DNA of 64,000 bases from Rhodoferax antarcticus ANT.BR (GCF_001938565.1 NZ_MSYM01000006.1:1-64000); one strand, 5' to 3'. Counted from the stretch's first letter, positions 26,387 through 35,700 are shown. Numbers and translations: made by a program. The notes: generated by a model from the letters alone, not told the origin.

Positions 26387-27643
26387 CTACTTGTAGCTAC
26401 GGGCGTCTTCGATCACCTTGCCGTCATTGGGCAAGGCGCCCAGCGCCAGCACTTCGACCTGGCCGCGCAGCTTGGTCACATCGCGAATCGCCTCCATGAG
26501 TTTGGCACTCAGGCCATCCGGGGCGCTGCAGGCCGTCTCGACCTTGAGGGTCATGACATCGTTGGCCATCTCGCCGCTGACCACCAGGCGAGCGCGCATC
26601 ACCTCGGGGAAGCGTTTGGCAATCTGGTCTACCTGAGCGGGGTGCACGAACATGCCGCGGATTTTGGTGGTCTGGTCGGCGCGGCCCATCCAGCCCTTGA
26701 TGCGGGTGTTGCTTCGCCCGGTGGGGCAGGCGCCCGGCAACACGGCTGACAAATCGCCGGTGCCAAAGCGGATCAAGGGGTAGGTTGGGTTCAGGGTGGT
26801 CACCACCACTTCACCCACTTCGCCCTGAGCCACCGGGTCACCGGTGCCGGGGCGCACGATTTCCAGCAGCACGCCTTCGTCCAGCACCAGACCTTCGCGA
26901 GCGGCGGTCTCAAAGGCGATAGAGCCCACATCGGCGGTGGCATAACACTGGTAGCCCACAACGCCATGCGCGCTGAACCAGTCACGCAGGCTGGGTGGGT
27001 AGGCTTCGCCGCCAAACATGGCCTTGGTCACGCTGGGCAAAGCTACGCCCATCTCAAGCGCTTTTTCCAGGATGATTTTCAGAAAACTCGGGGTGCCAAT
27101 GTAGCCTGCTGGCTGCAACTCAGCCATGGTCTGCACCTGTTGCTCGGTCTGGCCGGTGCCACCGGGGAACACCGTGCAGCCCAGCGCATGGGCGCCGGTT
27201 TCCATCATCGACCCGGCAGGCACAAAGTGGTAGCTGAAGCTGTTGTGAATCAGGTCGCCTGGGCGAAAACCTGCCGCAAAAATGGCGCGCGCCATGCGCC
27301 AGTAGTCGCGCGCCGTGCCTTCTGGCTCATAGATTGGGCCAGGGCTGGCAAACACGCGGGGCATATGGCTACCAAAGGCCGCTGCGCTGAATCCGCCAAA
27401 AACGCTGCCACCGCGCTGGCGGCTGGCCAATTGCAGCTCCAGCAACGCCTGTTTGCGCGTTACCGGCAGTTTGGCCAGCGCTGCACGGCTGGTTACCGCT
27501 GCCGGATTTACGTCTTTGAAGATCTCTGCCAACGCGGGCGAGACCAGCTTGGCGTGCGCCAGCTGCAGCGCCAGGGCCGCGAGCAATTGGGCTTCACGCG
27601 CTTCGGGGCTGCGGGTTTCCAGTTCGTCGTAAAAAGCTGTCAT
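26387..27643 (-). CDS. PaaK-like AMP-binding acyl-CoA ligase with altered P-loop
   Basis: A 418-residue member of the phenylacetate-CoA ligase group: AELQPAGYIGTPSFLKIILEKA, MFGGEAYPPSLRDWF, GEVVVTTLNPTYPLIRFGTGDLS, and the C-terminal GRADQTTKIRGMFVHPAQVDQI are all clear. The usual ATP-binding SSGTTG motif is absent; the matching place reads FASPGPIYEPEG. This appears to be a subfamily feature of ligases next to Liv-type transporters rather than damage, but the activity is unverified. It is the last gene of the transporter operon, separated from livF by repeat copy F. Confidence 0.78.
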   Translation of the reverse strand: MTAFYDELETRSPEAREAQLLAALALQLAHAKLVSPALAEIFKDVNPAAVTSRAALAKLPVTRKQALLELQLASRQRGGSVFGGFSAAAFGSHMPRVFASPGPIYEPEGTARDYWRMARAIFAAGFRPGDLIHNSFSYHFVPAGSMMETGAHALGCTVFPGGTGQTEQQVQTMAELQPAGYIGTPSFLKIILEKALEMGVALPSVTKAMFGGEAYPPSLRDWFSAHGVVGYQCYATADVGSIAFETAAREGLVLDEGVLLEIVRPGTGDPVAQGEVGEVVVTTLNPTYPLIRFGTGDLSAVLPGACPTGRSNTRIKGWMGRADQTTKIRGMFVHPAQVDQIAKRFPEVMRARLVVSGEMANDVMTLKVETACSAPDGLSAKLMEAIRDVTKLRGQVEVLALGALPNDGKVIEDARSYK

Positions 27644-27706
27644 TATTGGCCTTTTGGGCTTGAGCCCTTATATCTATTGCGTGGGTAGCTTCTTTTAATA
27701 TAGCGG
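27641..27706 (-). repeat. Dispersed stem-loop repeat, copy F
   Basis: On the minus strand: GCTATATTAAAAGAAGCTAC, CCACGCAATAGATATAAGGGC, TCAAGCCCAAAAGGCC. This is a diverged member of the family filling the gap between livF and the PaaK-like gene; it runs into the latter's start codon. Its stem-loop could affect read-through into the ligase gene. Confidence 0.7.
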
Positions 27707-27720
27707 CTAAAGCGCTGCAA

Positions 27721-28545
27721 TCAGGCCAGCCAGCGTTTACGGCGCTTGTAGCTTTTTGCGTCTTTGAAGCTCTTGCGCTCGCCGCCACCCATACCAAGGT
27801 AAAACTCCTTGACGTCCTCGTTATTGGCCAAGCTGGCCGCAGCGCCGTCCATCACCACCCGACCCGACTCCATGATGTAGCCGTAGTCGGAGTATTTAAG
27901 GGCCATGTTGGTGTTCTGCTCGGCAAGCAAAAAGGTCACCTTTTCGCGTGTGTTCAGGTCTTTAACGATGTTGAACACTTCTTCCACAATCTGTGGTGCC
28001 AGGCCCATGGAGGGCTCGTCGAGCAGCACCATGCTGGGGTTGGTCATGAGCGCCCGGCCAATGGCGCACATCTGCTGCTCGCCACCCGAGGTGTAGGCCG
28101 CCTGGCTGGTGCGCCGCGTTTTCAGGCGCGGGAAATAGGTGTAGACCTTCTCCAGGTTGGCCGCAATCTCGGGCTTGCTGGTGCGCGTGTAGGCACCCGT
28201 CAGCAAATTTTCTTCAATGGTGAGGTGGGCGAAACAGTGGCGCCCCTCCATGACCTGCACCACACCACGCTTGACTAGGTCAGCGGGCGTGAGGTTTTCG
28301 ATGCGCTCGCCGCGTAGCTCAATGCTGCCCTTGGTGACCTCGCCGCGCTCGCCTTGCAGCAGGTTCGAGACGGCGCGCAGCGTGGTGGTCTTGCCCGCGC
28401 CGTTACCACCCAAAATGGCGACGATGCTGCCTTCAGGCACCTGCAAGGACACGCCCTTGAGCACCAAAATCACGTGGTTGTAAATGACCTCGATGCCATT
28501 GACATTGAGCAGCGTGGCGGGCGCTGGGGGGGCGGTGGTGTCCAT
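27721..28545 (-). CDS. livF: ABC transporter ATP-binding protein, LivF type
   Basis: A 274-residue ATPase with Walker A GGNGAGKTT, signature TSGGEQQMCAIGRALM (Thr instead of the usual Leu at its start), Walker B MVLLDEPSMGLAP and the switch His replaced in FLLAEQNTNMAL, as is usual for LivF. It is one of the two ATPases of the Liv-type importer encoded by this operon. The C-terminus has an extra basic tail (KSFKDAKSYKRRKRWLA). Confidence 0.92.
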   Translation of the reverse strand: MDTTAPPAPATLLNVNGIEVIYNHVILVLKGVSLQVPEGSIVAILGGNGAGKTTTLRAVSNLLQGERGEVTKGSIELRGERIENLTPADLVKRGVVQVMEGRHCFAHLTIEENLLTGAYTRTSKPEIAANLEKVYTYFPRLKTRRTSQAAYTSGGEQQMCAIGRALMTNPSMVLLDEPSMGLAPQIVEEVFNIVKDLNTREKVTFLLAEQNTNMALKYSDYGYIMESGRVVMDGAAASLANNEDVKEFYLGMGGGERKSFKDAKSYKRRKRWLA

Positions 28546-28578
28546 AGAGCGTTCCGAAAAAATTCGAGGGAATCAAGA

Positions 28579-28603
28579 GCCCCGCCTTTATGCAAGGCGG
28601 GGC
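28579..28603 (-). terminator. GC-rich hairpin between the substrate-binding protein gene and livF
   Basis: A perfect 10-bp inverted repeat (GCCCCGCCTT / AAGGCGGGGC) with a 5-base loop, just downstream of the substrate-binding protein stop on the minus strand; a run of T follows about 20 bases later. It probably causes partial termination or stabilises the upstream mRNA, giving more binding protein than ATPase. Confidence 0.7.
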
Positions 28604-28615
28604 CCGCGAAGCACA

Positions 28616-29935
28616 TCAGTTGCAGGTGCGCGGCGTGATGTTTTTCTCTTTGGCGTACTTGGCAGCGTATTCCTTCACCAGCGGATTGATGTGGGTCTTG
28701 TCGGACTGATACCAGTCAGAGGTGATGTTCCACTTGCCGCCGTCCCACTGCACGATGCGCGCCCAGTCGTCGCCCATGTGGTTGCTGCACGATGTTTTGA
28801 CCGGGCGCATGATGGTGCCAAAACCCAGCGCTTTCAGGCGCTCGGCGGTGAGGTTCAGGTTTTCGAAGCCCCAACGCACTTGTTCTGACGTCAGTGACTT
28901 GCCTTTGCCATACTTTTCTTGCGCAGCGCGGATCGCCTCGACCTGGAGCATCGAGATCATCATGCCGCGCGTGTGTGCCAAGGTGCCGACGCTGGTGGCG
29001 GGGCCGGTGCCCTGGCCCTTGTCGTACACCATTGTCTTGAGCGCGTCGTGCACAGCATCTTTCGCGGCACTGTTGTGAATGGTCACGGCGTTGTAGCCCT
29101 TGGCGCTGATGCCAAGGTCTTTGACGTCGTGGTCCGAACCCGCCCACCACACGGCGTACATCTTCTCGCGGGGGAAGGCGGTGGCTTGCGCCTCACGGAT
29201 GCCAGCGGGGGTCATGACGCCTGCAGACCAGAACAGCACATAGTCAGGCTTTTGCTGGCGAATCTTCAGCCAAGTCGATTTTTGCTCGACACCGGGGGGG
29301 GTGACTGGGAACAATACCACCTCAAAACCATCGGCCGCGGCGCGCTTTTCCAGCAACGGGATCGGCTCTTTGCCATACGGCGAGTCGTGGTAAACGAGCC
29401 CGATTTTCTTGCCCTTGAGGCTGCCCTTTTCTTTCTTGGCAATGTCTTGCAAGATCACGTCGGCGGCGGTCCAGTAGGTGCCCAGCAACGGAAAGTTCCA
29501 CTCAAACACGGTGCCATCCACCGATTGCGACAGGCCGTAGCCCGGGGTTTCAATCGACACCTTGTCGGCAAAGGCCTTGTCGGTTACCGCGAAAGTGATG
29601 CCGGTGGACTGCGGGTCAAACCCCGATGCGCCCGAGCCCTTGGACTTGAGGCGCTCATAGCATTCCACCCCTTTGGCTGCGTCGTAGGCAGTTTCGCATT
29701 CCTCGTACGTCAGCTTTACGCCATTGACGCCGCCATCACGCGCGTTGACCAACTTAAGGTAGTCCTGCTTGCCATCGGCCCATGGAATGCCCAGCGGTGC
29801 AAACTGACCGGTGCGGTACACCAGCAGCGCAATGAACTGTTCGGCCGCTTGGGCTTGCGCCAGCGTGGGTGCGACCAGGCTGGAAAGTCCGGTCACCGCG
29901 ATGGCGCCGGCGAGTGCGATTTTTTTAATAGGCAT
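28616..29935 (-). CDS. ABC transporter substrate-binding protein (Liv/aromatic-type)
   Basis: A 439-residue periplasmic type I binding protein with an N-terminal signal peptide (KKIALAGAIAVTGLSSLVAPTLAQA). Domain signs: QFAPLGIPWADGKQDYLKLVN, FPLLGTYWTAADVILQDIAKKE, and GLVYHDSPYGKEPIPLLEK. It belongs to the long LivK-like group usually seen in operons with acyl-CoA ligases rather than true leucine transporters. The ligand is therefore more likely an organic or aromatic acid than an amino acid, though this is inferred from neighbours. Confidence 0.88.
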   Translation of the reverse strand: MPIKKIALAGAIAVTGLSSLVAPTLAQAQAAEQFIALLVYRTGQFAPLGIPWADGKQDYLKLVNARDGGVNGVKLTYEECETAYDAAKGVECYERLKSKGSGASGFDPQSTGITFAVTDKAFADKVSIETPGYGLSQSVDGTVFEWNFPLLGTYWTAADVILQDIAKKEKGSLKGKKIGLVYHDSPYGKEPIPLLEKRAAADGFEVVLFPVTPPGVEQKSTWLKIRQQKPDYVLFWSAGVMTPAGIREAQATAFPREKMYAVWWAGSDHDVKDLGISAKGYNAVTIHNSAAKDAVHDALKTMVYDKGQGTGPATSVGTLAHTRGMMISMLQVEAIRAAQEKYGKGKSLTSEQVRWGFENLNLTAERLKALGFGTIMRPVKTSCSNHMGDDWARIVQWDGGKWNITSDWYQSDKTHINPLVKEYAAKYAKEKNITPRTCN

Positions 29936-29998
29936 GGTTTGTCTCCTGGTGGTTGCAAAAGTTTGCGGGGGGTGAAAAGGTGTGCAGCGCGTTGGCGC

Positions 29999-31063
29999 TC
30001 AGTGTGGGAAAGGCCAAAGGCGAAGTTTCTGTCGCGCGGTAGACCACAGACGCGCCAGCCCGTGGGGTTCAACGATGAGGAAAAACACGATCAACGCACC
30101 AAAAATCATGTGCTCTAGGTGCGCGGCCGTGGCCGTGGAAAACGCAATGCCCAGCCAATGCGGCACGTAGTTGAGAAATAGCGGGAGCATCACGATGAAG
30201 GCGGCGCCAAAAAAGCTCCCGGCAATGGAGCCGAGCCCGCCAATGATGATCATGAACAGCAGCTGCAGCGACTTGTCCAGGCCAAACGCCGCTGGCTCCC
30301 ACGCGCCTAGGTGCACAAAACCCCATAACGCACCGGCCACGCCAACAATAAAGCTGCTCACCGCAAAGGCGGTGAGCTTGGCGTTCACCGGGCGAATACC
30401 GATGACGCTGGCAGCCACGTCCATATCGCGCATGGCCATCCATTCGCGGCCAATGGCGCCGCGTACCAAATTCTTGGCCAGCAGGGCGAACACCACGACA
30501 AAGCTCAGGCACAGCAGGTATCTTTGTGCCGGTGTGTCAATGGCGAAGCCAGCCACCTCCAGTGAACCGACGCTGACCGACCCGGAGGACGAATCGTTCG
30601 TCACCCACGGCACGCGGTTGGTGAACCAGTCCACGAAGAACTGCGCCGCCAGTGTGGCCACAGCCAGGTAGAGCCCCCTAATACGCAGGCTGGGAATGCC
30701 AAACAGGACGCCTGCCACCATGGCGCACAGGCCGCCACCCAGCACGGCCAACAGCAGCGGCATGCCTTCGATGCGAACTTGCAGGTTGTAAGCCGCATAA
30801 GCGCCAACCGCCATGAAGGCGCCGGTGCCCAAGGAAATCTGGCCGCAGTAACCCACCAGAATGTTCAGCCCGATGGCTGCCAGCGAAAGAATCAGAAACG
30901 GAATGATGACGGCGCGAAAGGCGTAGTCGCTGGCCACGATGGGCACGACAAAAAACGCGACGCCGGCCAGCGCCAACAAAACCCAACGGTCTTGCGCCAC
31001 AGGGAACAGTGCCGTGTCGGCACGGTAGCTGCTTTTGAACTGGCCATTTTCTCGGTAAAACAT
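29999..31063 (-). CDS. livM: ABC transporter permease, LivM type
   Basis: A 354-residue polytopic inner-membrane protein with a hydrophobic core of about 8-10 helices. The LivM hallmark segments are GLNILVGYCGQISLGTGAFMAVGAY and REWMAMRDMDVAASVIGI, with MIIIGGLGSIAGSFFGAAFI near the end. It forms the channel with the LivH-type permease encoded just upstream (57-base gap). Confidence 0.92.
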   Translation of the reverse strand: MFYRENGQFKSSYRADTALFPVAQDRWVLLALAGVAFFVVPIVASDYAFRAVIIPFLILSLAAIGLNILVGYCGQISLGTGAFMAVGAYAAYNLQVRIEGMPLLLAVLGGGLCAMVAGVLFGIPSLRIRGLYLAVATLAAQFFVDWFTNRVPWVTNDSSSGSVSVGSLEVAGFAIDTPAQRYLLCLSFVVVFALLAKNLVRGAIGREWMAMRDMDVAASVIGIRPVNAKLTAFAVSSFIVGVAGALWGFVHLGAWEPAAFGLDKSLQLLFMIIIGGLGSIAGSFFGAAFIVMLPLFLNYVPHWLGIAFSTATAAHLEHMIFGALIVFFLIVEPHGLARLWSTARQKLRLWPFPH

Positions 31064-31120
31064 AGATGCCTCTGGGTGTTCTCAGTGGGGAACGCGCAAA
31101 TTTGCTGCGGATATTCGGGG

Positions 31121-32050
31121 TCAGACCCGGTCGATGATCTTGTCGCCGAACAAGCCCTGAGGCCGGAACAGCAAAATAGCCAACGCCAGCACATAGGCGA
31201 ACCAGGTCTCGATGCCACCGCCTACAAACGGGCCCAGATAGATCTCTGAGAGCTTTTCACCCACGCCAATCAACAGCCCGCCCAGAATAGCGCCGGGTAC
31301 CGAGGTGAGGCCACCGAGGATGACCACCGGGAACGCCTTGAGCGCCACCAGAGAAATCGAATATTGCACACCCAGCTTGGAACCCCAGATCATCCCGGCC
31401 ACCAGCGCCACAATGCCGCCAATCGCCCAGACCACTACCCAGATACGGTTCAACGGGATGCCAATAGATTGGGCTGCCTGGTGGTCGTCTGCCACCGCGC
31501 GCAGCGCGCGCCCGGTGCGGGTTTTCTGAAAGAAGATGGTCAGCAGCACCACCAGCACCGCAGAGATCAGCGCGGCGATCAGGTCTTCCAGGTTCAGCAG
31601 CAGGCCGCCCTCGAACATGTTCTCCAGCACGATCAGCGGCTCCTTGGGCATGCCGATGTCGATCTTGTAGGTGCCGCTGCCAAACAGCAATTGGCCAGAT
31701 CCGTCTAAAAAGTAGCCAATGCCCAGTGTGGCCATCAACAGCGTGATGCCTTCTTGGTTGACGAGGCCACGCAGTGCGAGCCGCTCAATCAACCAGGCCA
31801 CGATCACCATCGCCAGCATGGCCACCATGAACGCCAAAAGGTTAGCCAGGAACAGGCTGTCAAAGCCGAGCCATTGCGGAATCCATTCGGCAAACCGCGC
31901 CATGACGAGGGCCGCGAAGAGCACCATGGAGCCTTGGGCAAAATTGAATACGCCCGATGCTTTGTAGATGAGCACGAAGCCCAGCGCAATGAGCGAATAA
32001 AGCATGCCCGCCATCAGGCCGCCAAAAAGAGTTTCGAGAAAAAAGCCCAT
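31121..32050 (-). CDS. livH: ABC transporter permease, LivH type
   Basis: 309 residues when started at MGFFLETLFGGLMAGMLYSL (ATG at 32050); the longer frame to 32134 overlaps livG and is rejected. Typical LivH segments: ALGFVLIYKASGVFNFAQGSMV, RALRAVADDHQAAQSIGI (the cytoplasmic EAA-like loop) and FPVVILGGLTSVPGAILGGLLIG. It lies 10 bases after the livG stop. Confidence 0.93.
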   Translation of the reverse strand: MGFFLETLFGGLMAGMLYSLIALGFVLIYKASGVFNFAQGSMVLFAALVMARFAEWIPQWLGFDSLFLANLLAFMVAMLAMVIVAWLIERLALRGLVNQEGITLLMATLGIGYFLDGSGQLLFGSGTYKIDIGMPKEPLIVLENMFEGGLLLNLEDLIAALISAVLVVLLTIFFQKTRTGRALRAVADDHQAAQSIGIPLNRIWVVVWAIGGIVALVAGMIWGSKLGVQYSISLVALKAFPVVILGGLTSVPGAILGGLLIGVGEKLSEIYLGPFVGGGIETWFAYVLALAILLFRPQGLFGDKIIDRV

Positions 32051-32060
32051 GCTGGTGTCC

Positions 32061-32846
32061 TTAGTGTGACGTGCCCAAATAGGCGGTGATGACGTCTTCG
32101 TTGTCTCGGACCTCGTCTGGCGTGCCGTCGCCAATTTTTTTGCCGTAATCCAGCACCACCACGCGGTCGGAGATGTCCATCACCACGCCCATGTCGTGCT
32201 CAATCAAAACGATGGTGGTGCCAAACTCTTCATTCACATCCAGAATGAAGCGGCACATGTCCTGCTTTTCCTCGACGTTCATACCGGCCATGGGCTCATC
32301 AAGCAGCAGCACCTGCGGCTCCATGGCCAGCGCGCGTCCCAGGTCCACACGTTTTTGCAAGCCATAGGGCAACTGGCCCACAGGCGTTTTGCGAAAGGCC
32401 TGGATTTCGAGAAAGTCGATGATGTGCTCGACCTTTTCCCGGTTGGCAAACTCTTCACGCTGGGCCGGGCCGATGCGCAGTGCCTGCAGCAGGATGTTGC
32501 TTTTGATCTTCAGATTGCGCCCGGTCATGATGTTGTCGATCACGCTCATGCCCTTGAACAGCGCCAGGTTCTGAAAGGTCCGGCCAATGCCCATCTCGGC
32601 GACTTGCCGCGAGTTCATATGCGAAAAGGTTTGACCGCGAAAGGTGATGGCGCCCTCGGACGGCGTGTATACGCCGTTGATGCAATTGAGCATGGAGCTT
32701 TTGCCCGCGCCGTTGGGGCCGATGATGGCGCGCACCTCGTGCTCACGCACATCAAAGCTGATGTCGGTCAGCGCCTTGACGCCACCGAAGCGCAGGGAAA
32801 TGCTTTTGACGTCCAGAATGACGTCACCGATGTTTTTGCTTGCCAT
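32061..32846 (-). CDS. livG: ABC transporter ATP-binding protein, LivG type
   Basis: A 261-residue ATPase with Walker A GPNGAGKSS, the LivG-type signature LPYGLQKRVDLGRALA in place of LSGGQ, Walker B VLLLDEPMAGM, and the switch EHDMGVVM. It lies 14 bases downstream of the acyl-CoA synthetase gene, so uptake and CoA activation are encoded together. Confidence 0.93.
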   Translation of the reverse strand: MASKNIGDVILDVKSISLRFGGVKALTDISFDVREHEVRAIIGPNGAGKSSMLNCINGVYTPSEGAITFRGQTFSHMNSRQVAEMGIGRTFQNLALFKGMSVIDNIMTGRNLKIKSNILLQALRIGPAQREEFANREKVEHIIDFLEIQAFRKTPVGQLPYGLQKRVDLGRALAMEPQVLLLDEPMAGMNVEEKQDMCRFILDVNEEFGTTIVLIEHDMGVVMDISDRVVVLDYGKKIGDGTPDEVRDNEDVITAYLGTSH

Positions 32847-32860
32847 GGGGTTAACTTCTT

Positions 32861-34807
32861 TCAGGCCGCGGCCTTGACCGGCGCAAAGGTCTTGGTGTCG
32901 TCAATGCGCAGCGTGGCGCTGACACTGCCGGTGCGGCCGTCTTCAAACTTGACCTGGGTTTCGATGAACTGCGTGGTTTTGCCACCATAGAGGGCGTCAA
33001 TCAGCGCGTCGTATTTCTCGGCGATGAAGCCGCGGCGCACTTTGTTAGTGCGCGTCAACTCCCCGTCATCGGCATCCAACTCTTTGTGCAGCACCAGGAA
33101 TCGGCTGACCTGGCTGCCGGCCAGCAGGGTGTCGACGCTCAGGTCGGCATTGACCTTTTCCACGCACTCGCCGATGAGCTCGTAGACCTCGGACTTTTGC
33201 GCCAGATCGGTGTAGCCGGCGTAGGGCAGGTTGCGTCGCTCGGCCCAGTTGCCCACCGCTTCAAAGTCGATATTGATCATCACGCAGACCTTTTCGCGGC
33301 CGTCGCCATAGGCCACCACTTCTTTGATGTACGGGAAGAACTTGAGTTTGTTCTCCACATACTTGGGCGCAAACATGGCGGCATCAAAGACACCGCCCTT
33401 GATGCGGCCCACGTCCTTGACGCGGTCGATGATTTTCAGGTGACCGTGCGCGTCCAGAAACCCCGCGTCACTGGTGTGGTACCAGCCGTCGGCGGTGAGC
33501 ACTTCGGCGGTGGCTTCGGGGTCTTTGAAGTAACCCTTGAGCAGCCCCGGCGACTTGACCAGAATCTCGCCGTTGTCGGCCACCTTGATCTCGACGCCAG
33601 CACACGGCACACCGACCGTATCGGCGCGGGCTTCATGGTCGGGCTGCAAGCAGACAAACACCGCGGTCTCGGTGGAACCGTAGAGCTGCTTCAAGTTGAC
33701 GCCAATGGAGCGGTAAAAGCTGAACAAATCCGGCCCAATGGCCTCGCCCGCGGTGTAGGCCACGCGCACCCGGCTCAAGCCCAGGTTGTTGCGCAGCGGG
33801 CCATAGACCATCAAGTCGCCGATGGCATACAACAGCCGGTCCAGCGTGCCTACCGGTTTGGCATCCATCAGCGTCGGGCCCACACGTTTGGCCAGTTCCA
33901 TAAAGGAGTGAAACATCTTGCGCTTGATCGCGCCCGCGTCTTCCATGCGGATCATCACGCTGGTGAGCAAGCCCTCAAACACGCGCGGTGGCGCAAAGTA
34001 ATAGGTGGGCCCGATTTCTTTCAGGTCGATCGTCACCGTTGCCGCCGATTCGGGGCAGTTCACCACGTAGCCACAAGACAGCCACTGCGCGTAACTGAAG
34101 ATGTTTTGCCCGATCCAGGCCGGTGGCAGGTAGGCCAGCACGTCTTCCTTGTGAGTCAGCTTGTCAAAGTCAGCGCCGGCGCGGGCACGGTTAAGCAGCG
34201 AGTCATGGGTGTGCACCACGCCTTTGGGGTTGCCGGTGGTGCCGCTGGTGAAAAACATGGCGGCCACGTCATCGGGTTTGACCTTGGCCACTTCCTGCTT
34301 GAAGAAATCGGGATGCATCGCGGCGAAGGCTTTACCGGCAGCCATCAGCTCATCCATTGCGGTCAGGCCAGGCTCGTCGTATTTGCGCAGGCCACGCGGG
34401 TCATCAAAGTAGATGTGGCCCAGCTGCGGACACTGCTCGCGGATTTCCAGCAGTTTGTCTACCTGCTCCTGGTCTTCGGCAAAGGCAAAGGCAACATCGG
34501 CGTTGTTGATGGGAAACACACACTCGGGCGCAGCCGCATCCTGGTACAGCGCAATCGGCACCGCACCCAGCGCCTGCACCGCCAGCATGGTGGCGTACAG
34601 GCGCGGGCGGTTGGCACCGATCACCACCATGTGATCATGCTGGCGCAGCCCGGCTTGGTGCAGGCCGCAGGCCAAATGCTCCACCAGCGCGGCCATGTCA
34701 GCCCAGCTGATGGCTTGCCAGATACCGTACTCTTTTTCGCGCATGGCCGTATCTGCCGGCCTAGCGCTGGCATGGTTCAGCAGAAGCTGCGGGAAAGTCG
34801 TTTGCAT
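32861..34807 (-). CDS. AMP-dependent long-chain acyl-CoA synthetase
   Basis: 648 residues from the ATG at 34807 (MQTTFPQLLLNHA; AAGGCAAG upstream); the frame to 34915 is not used. The adenylation motif FFTSGTTGNPKGVVHTH, LYGSTETAVF, and the hinge GWYHTSDAGFLDAHGHLKIIDRVKD are all clear, and the long form matches ACSL-like enzymes. It is the first gene of the transporter operon and probably activates the imported acid to its CoA ester. The substrate is unknown. It is divergent from the Crp/Fnr-type gene. Confidence 0.9.
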   Translation of the reverse strand: MQTTFPQLLLNHASARPADTAMREKEYGIWQAISWADMAALVEHLACGLHQAGLRQHDHMVVIGANRPRLYATMLAVQALGAVPIALYQDAAAPECVFPINNADVAFAFAEDQEQVDKLLEIREQCPQLGHIYFDDPRGLRKYDEPGLTAMDELMAAGKAFAAMHPDFFKQEVAKVKPDDVAAMFFTSGTTGNPKGVVHTHDSLLNRARAGADFDKLTHKEDVLAYLPPAWIGQNIFSYAQWLSCGYVVNCPESAATVTIDLKEIGPTYYFAPPRVFEGLLTSVMIRMEDAGAIKRKMFHSFMELAKRVGPTLMDAKPVGTLDRLLYAIGDLMVYGPLRNNLGLSRVRVAYTAGEAIGPDLFSFYRSIGVNLKQLYGSTETAVFVCLQPDHEARADTVGVPCAGVEIKVADNGEILVKSPGLLKGYFKDPEATAEVLTADGWYHTSDAGFLDAHGHLKIIDRVKDVGRIKGGVFDAAMFAPKYVENKLKFFPYIKEVVAYGDGREKVCVMINIDFEAVGNWAERRNLPYAGYTDLAQKSEVYELIGECVEKVNADLSVDTLLAGSQVSRFLVLHKELDADDGELTRTNKVRRGFIAEKYDALIDALYGGKTTQFIETQVKFEDGRTGSVSATLRIDDTKTFAPVKAAA

Positions 34808-34897
34808 TGCTTGCCTTGTCTGGATTGCTTTCAAGCCCCAACACAGTCGATGGGCCGCTTGACGTGCCGCAATCGTAGGGGTTAGTTTGACGCTCGG

Positions 34898-34915
34898 TTG
34901 TCGTTTGGATGACAA
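34898..34915. promoter_or_regulatory. Candidate Crp/Fnr-type operator in the divergent promoter region
   Basis: An 18-bp palindrome, TTGTC-N8-GACAA, lies midway between the start of the acyl-CoA synthetase (34807) and the Crp/Fnr regulator (34993). Size and symmetry suit a dimeric Crp/Fnr protein, which suggests autoregulation and control of the transporter operon by the adjacent gene. No binding data are available. Confidence 0.45.
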
Positions 34916-34992
34916 TTCAAACTTTTCCCAGTAAGTGTTTTCCCTGGTTTGTGGGTAATCCTTACCCTCTTTCCCCGCCTCTGGAGCCCGCC

Positions 34993-35700
34993 ATGACCCA
35001 CGACGCCACCCTCTACCAGCGCAGCCGTCCGTTGACGGCCGCCGAGCTGAGTGTGATTCCGTGGCTCAAAGTGTTGCTGCCCGACGAGCGCGAGCGTGCC
35101 TTGGAGGATCTCAAGATCACCGACGCAAACAGTGGCGATTTCATCTGCCGCACCGGCCGCCCGGTGACCTACTGGTTTGGCCTGGTTGATGGACTCCTAA
35201 AGATGAGCGCCGACAACATCGACGGCCAAACCATGACATTCACCGGCGTGCCGCCCGGCGGCTGGTTTGGCGAGGGCACCGCACTCAAACGTGAGGTCTA
35301 TCGCTACAACATCCAGGCGCTGCGCAAAAGCCTGGTCGCGGGCCTGCACGTGGACACCTTTCATTGGCTGCTGGACCACTCGATTGGCTTTAACCGCTTT
35401 GTCATGCGCCAACTCAATGAGCGCCTGGGCCAGTTTATTGCCGCGCGCGAAATCGACCGCATGACCAACCCGAACATTCGCGTGGCGCGCAGCTTGGCCG
35501 CGCTGTTTAACCCGGTACTCTACCCCGGCCTGGGCACGGTGCTGCGCATCACCCAGCAAGAGCTGGCGTATCTGGTGGGCCTGTCGCGCCAGCGCGTTAA
35601 CGAAGCGCTGACGACACTGGCCGCAGAAGGGGCGATTGCAGTGGACTACGGGGGCTTGCGGGTGCTGAATTTGCAGGCACTGCGCACGGGGATGTTTTGA
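34993..35700 (+). CDS. Crp/Fnr-family transcriptional regulator
   Basis: 235 residues from MTHDATLYQRSRP (ATG 34993, GGAG upstream). The N-terminal cyclic-nucleotide-binding beta-roll fold (GDFICRTGRPVTYWFGLVDGLLKM..GGWFGEGTALKRE) is followed by the dimer helix and a C-terminal helix-turn-helix (ITQQELAYLVGLSRQRVNEALTTL). No Fnr-type cysteine cluster is visible at the N-terminus. It probably regulates the divergent ligase/transporter operon; the effector is unknown. Confidence 0.9.
   Translation: MTHDATLYQRSRPLTAAELSVIPWLKVLLPDERERALEDLKITDANSGDFICRTGRPVTYWFGLVDGLLKMSADNIDGQTMTFTGVPPGGWFGEGTALKREVYRYNIQALRKSLVAGLHVDTFHWLLDHSIGFNRFVMRQLNERLGQFIAAREIDRMTNPNIRVARSLAALFNPVLYPGLGTVLRITQQELAYLVGLSRQRVNEALTTLAAEGAIAVDYGGLRVLNLQALRTGMF

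Noticed and set aside
28919-30118. A 399-codon plus-strand frame opposite the substrate-binding protein gene
   Set aside because: Antisense shadow of a well-supported signal-peptide-bearing protein; composition typical of a GC-rich antisense frame.
33086-34885. A 599-codon open frame on the plus strand
   Set aside because: It lies wholly opposite the acyl-CoA synthetase, is His/Val/Gln-rich with no domain, and mirrors the GC-rich codon pattern of the real gene. It is a shadow frame.
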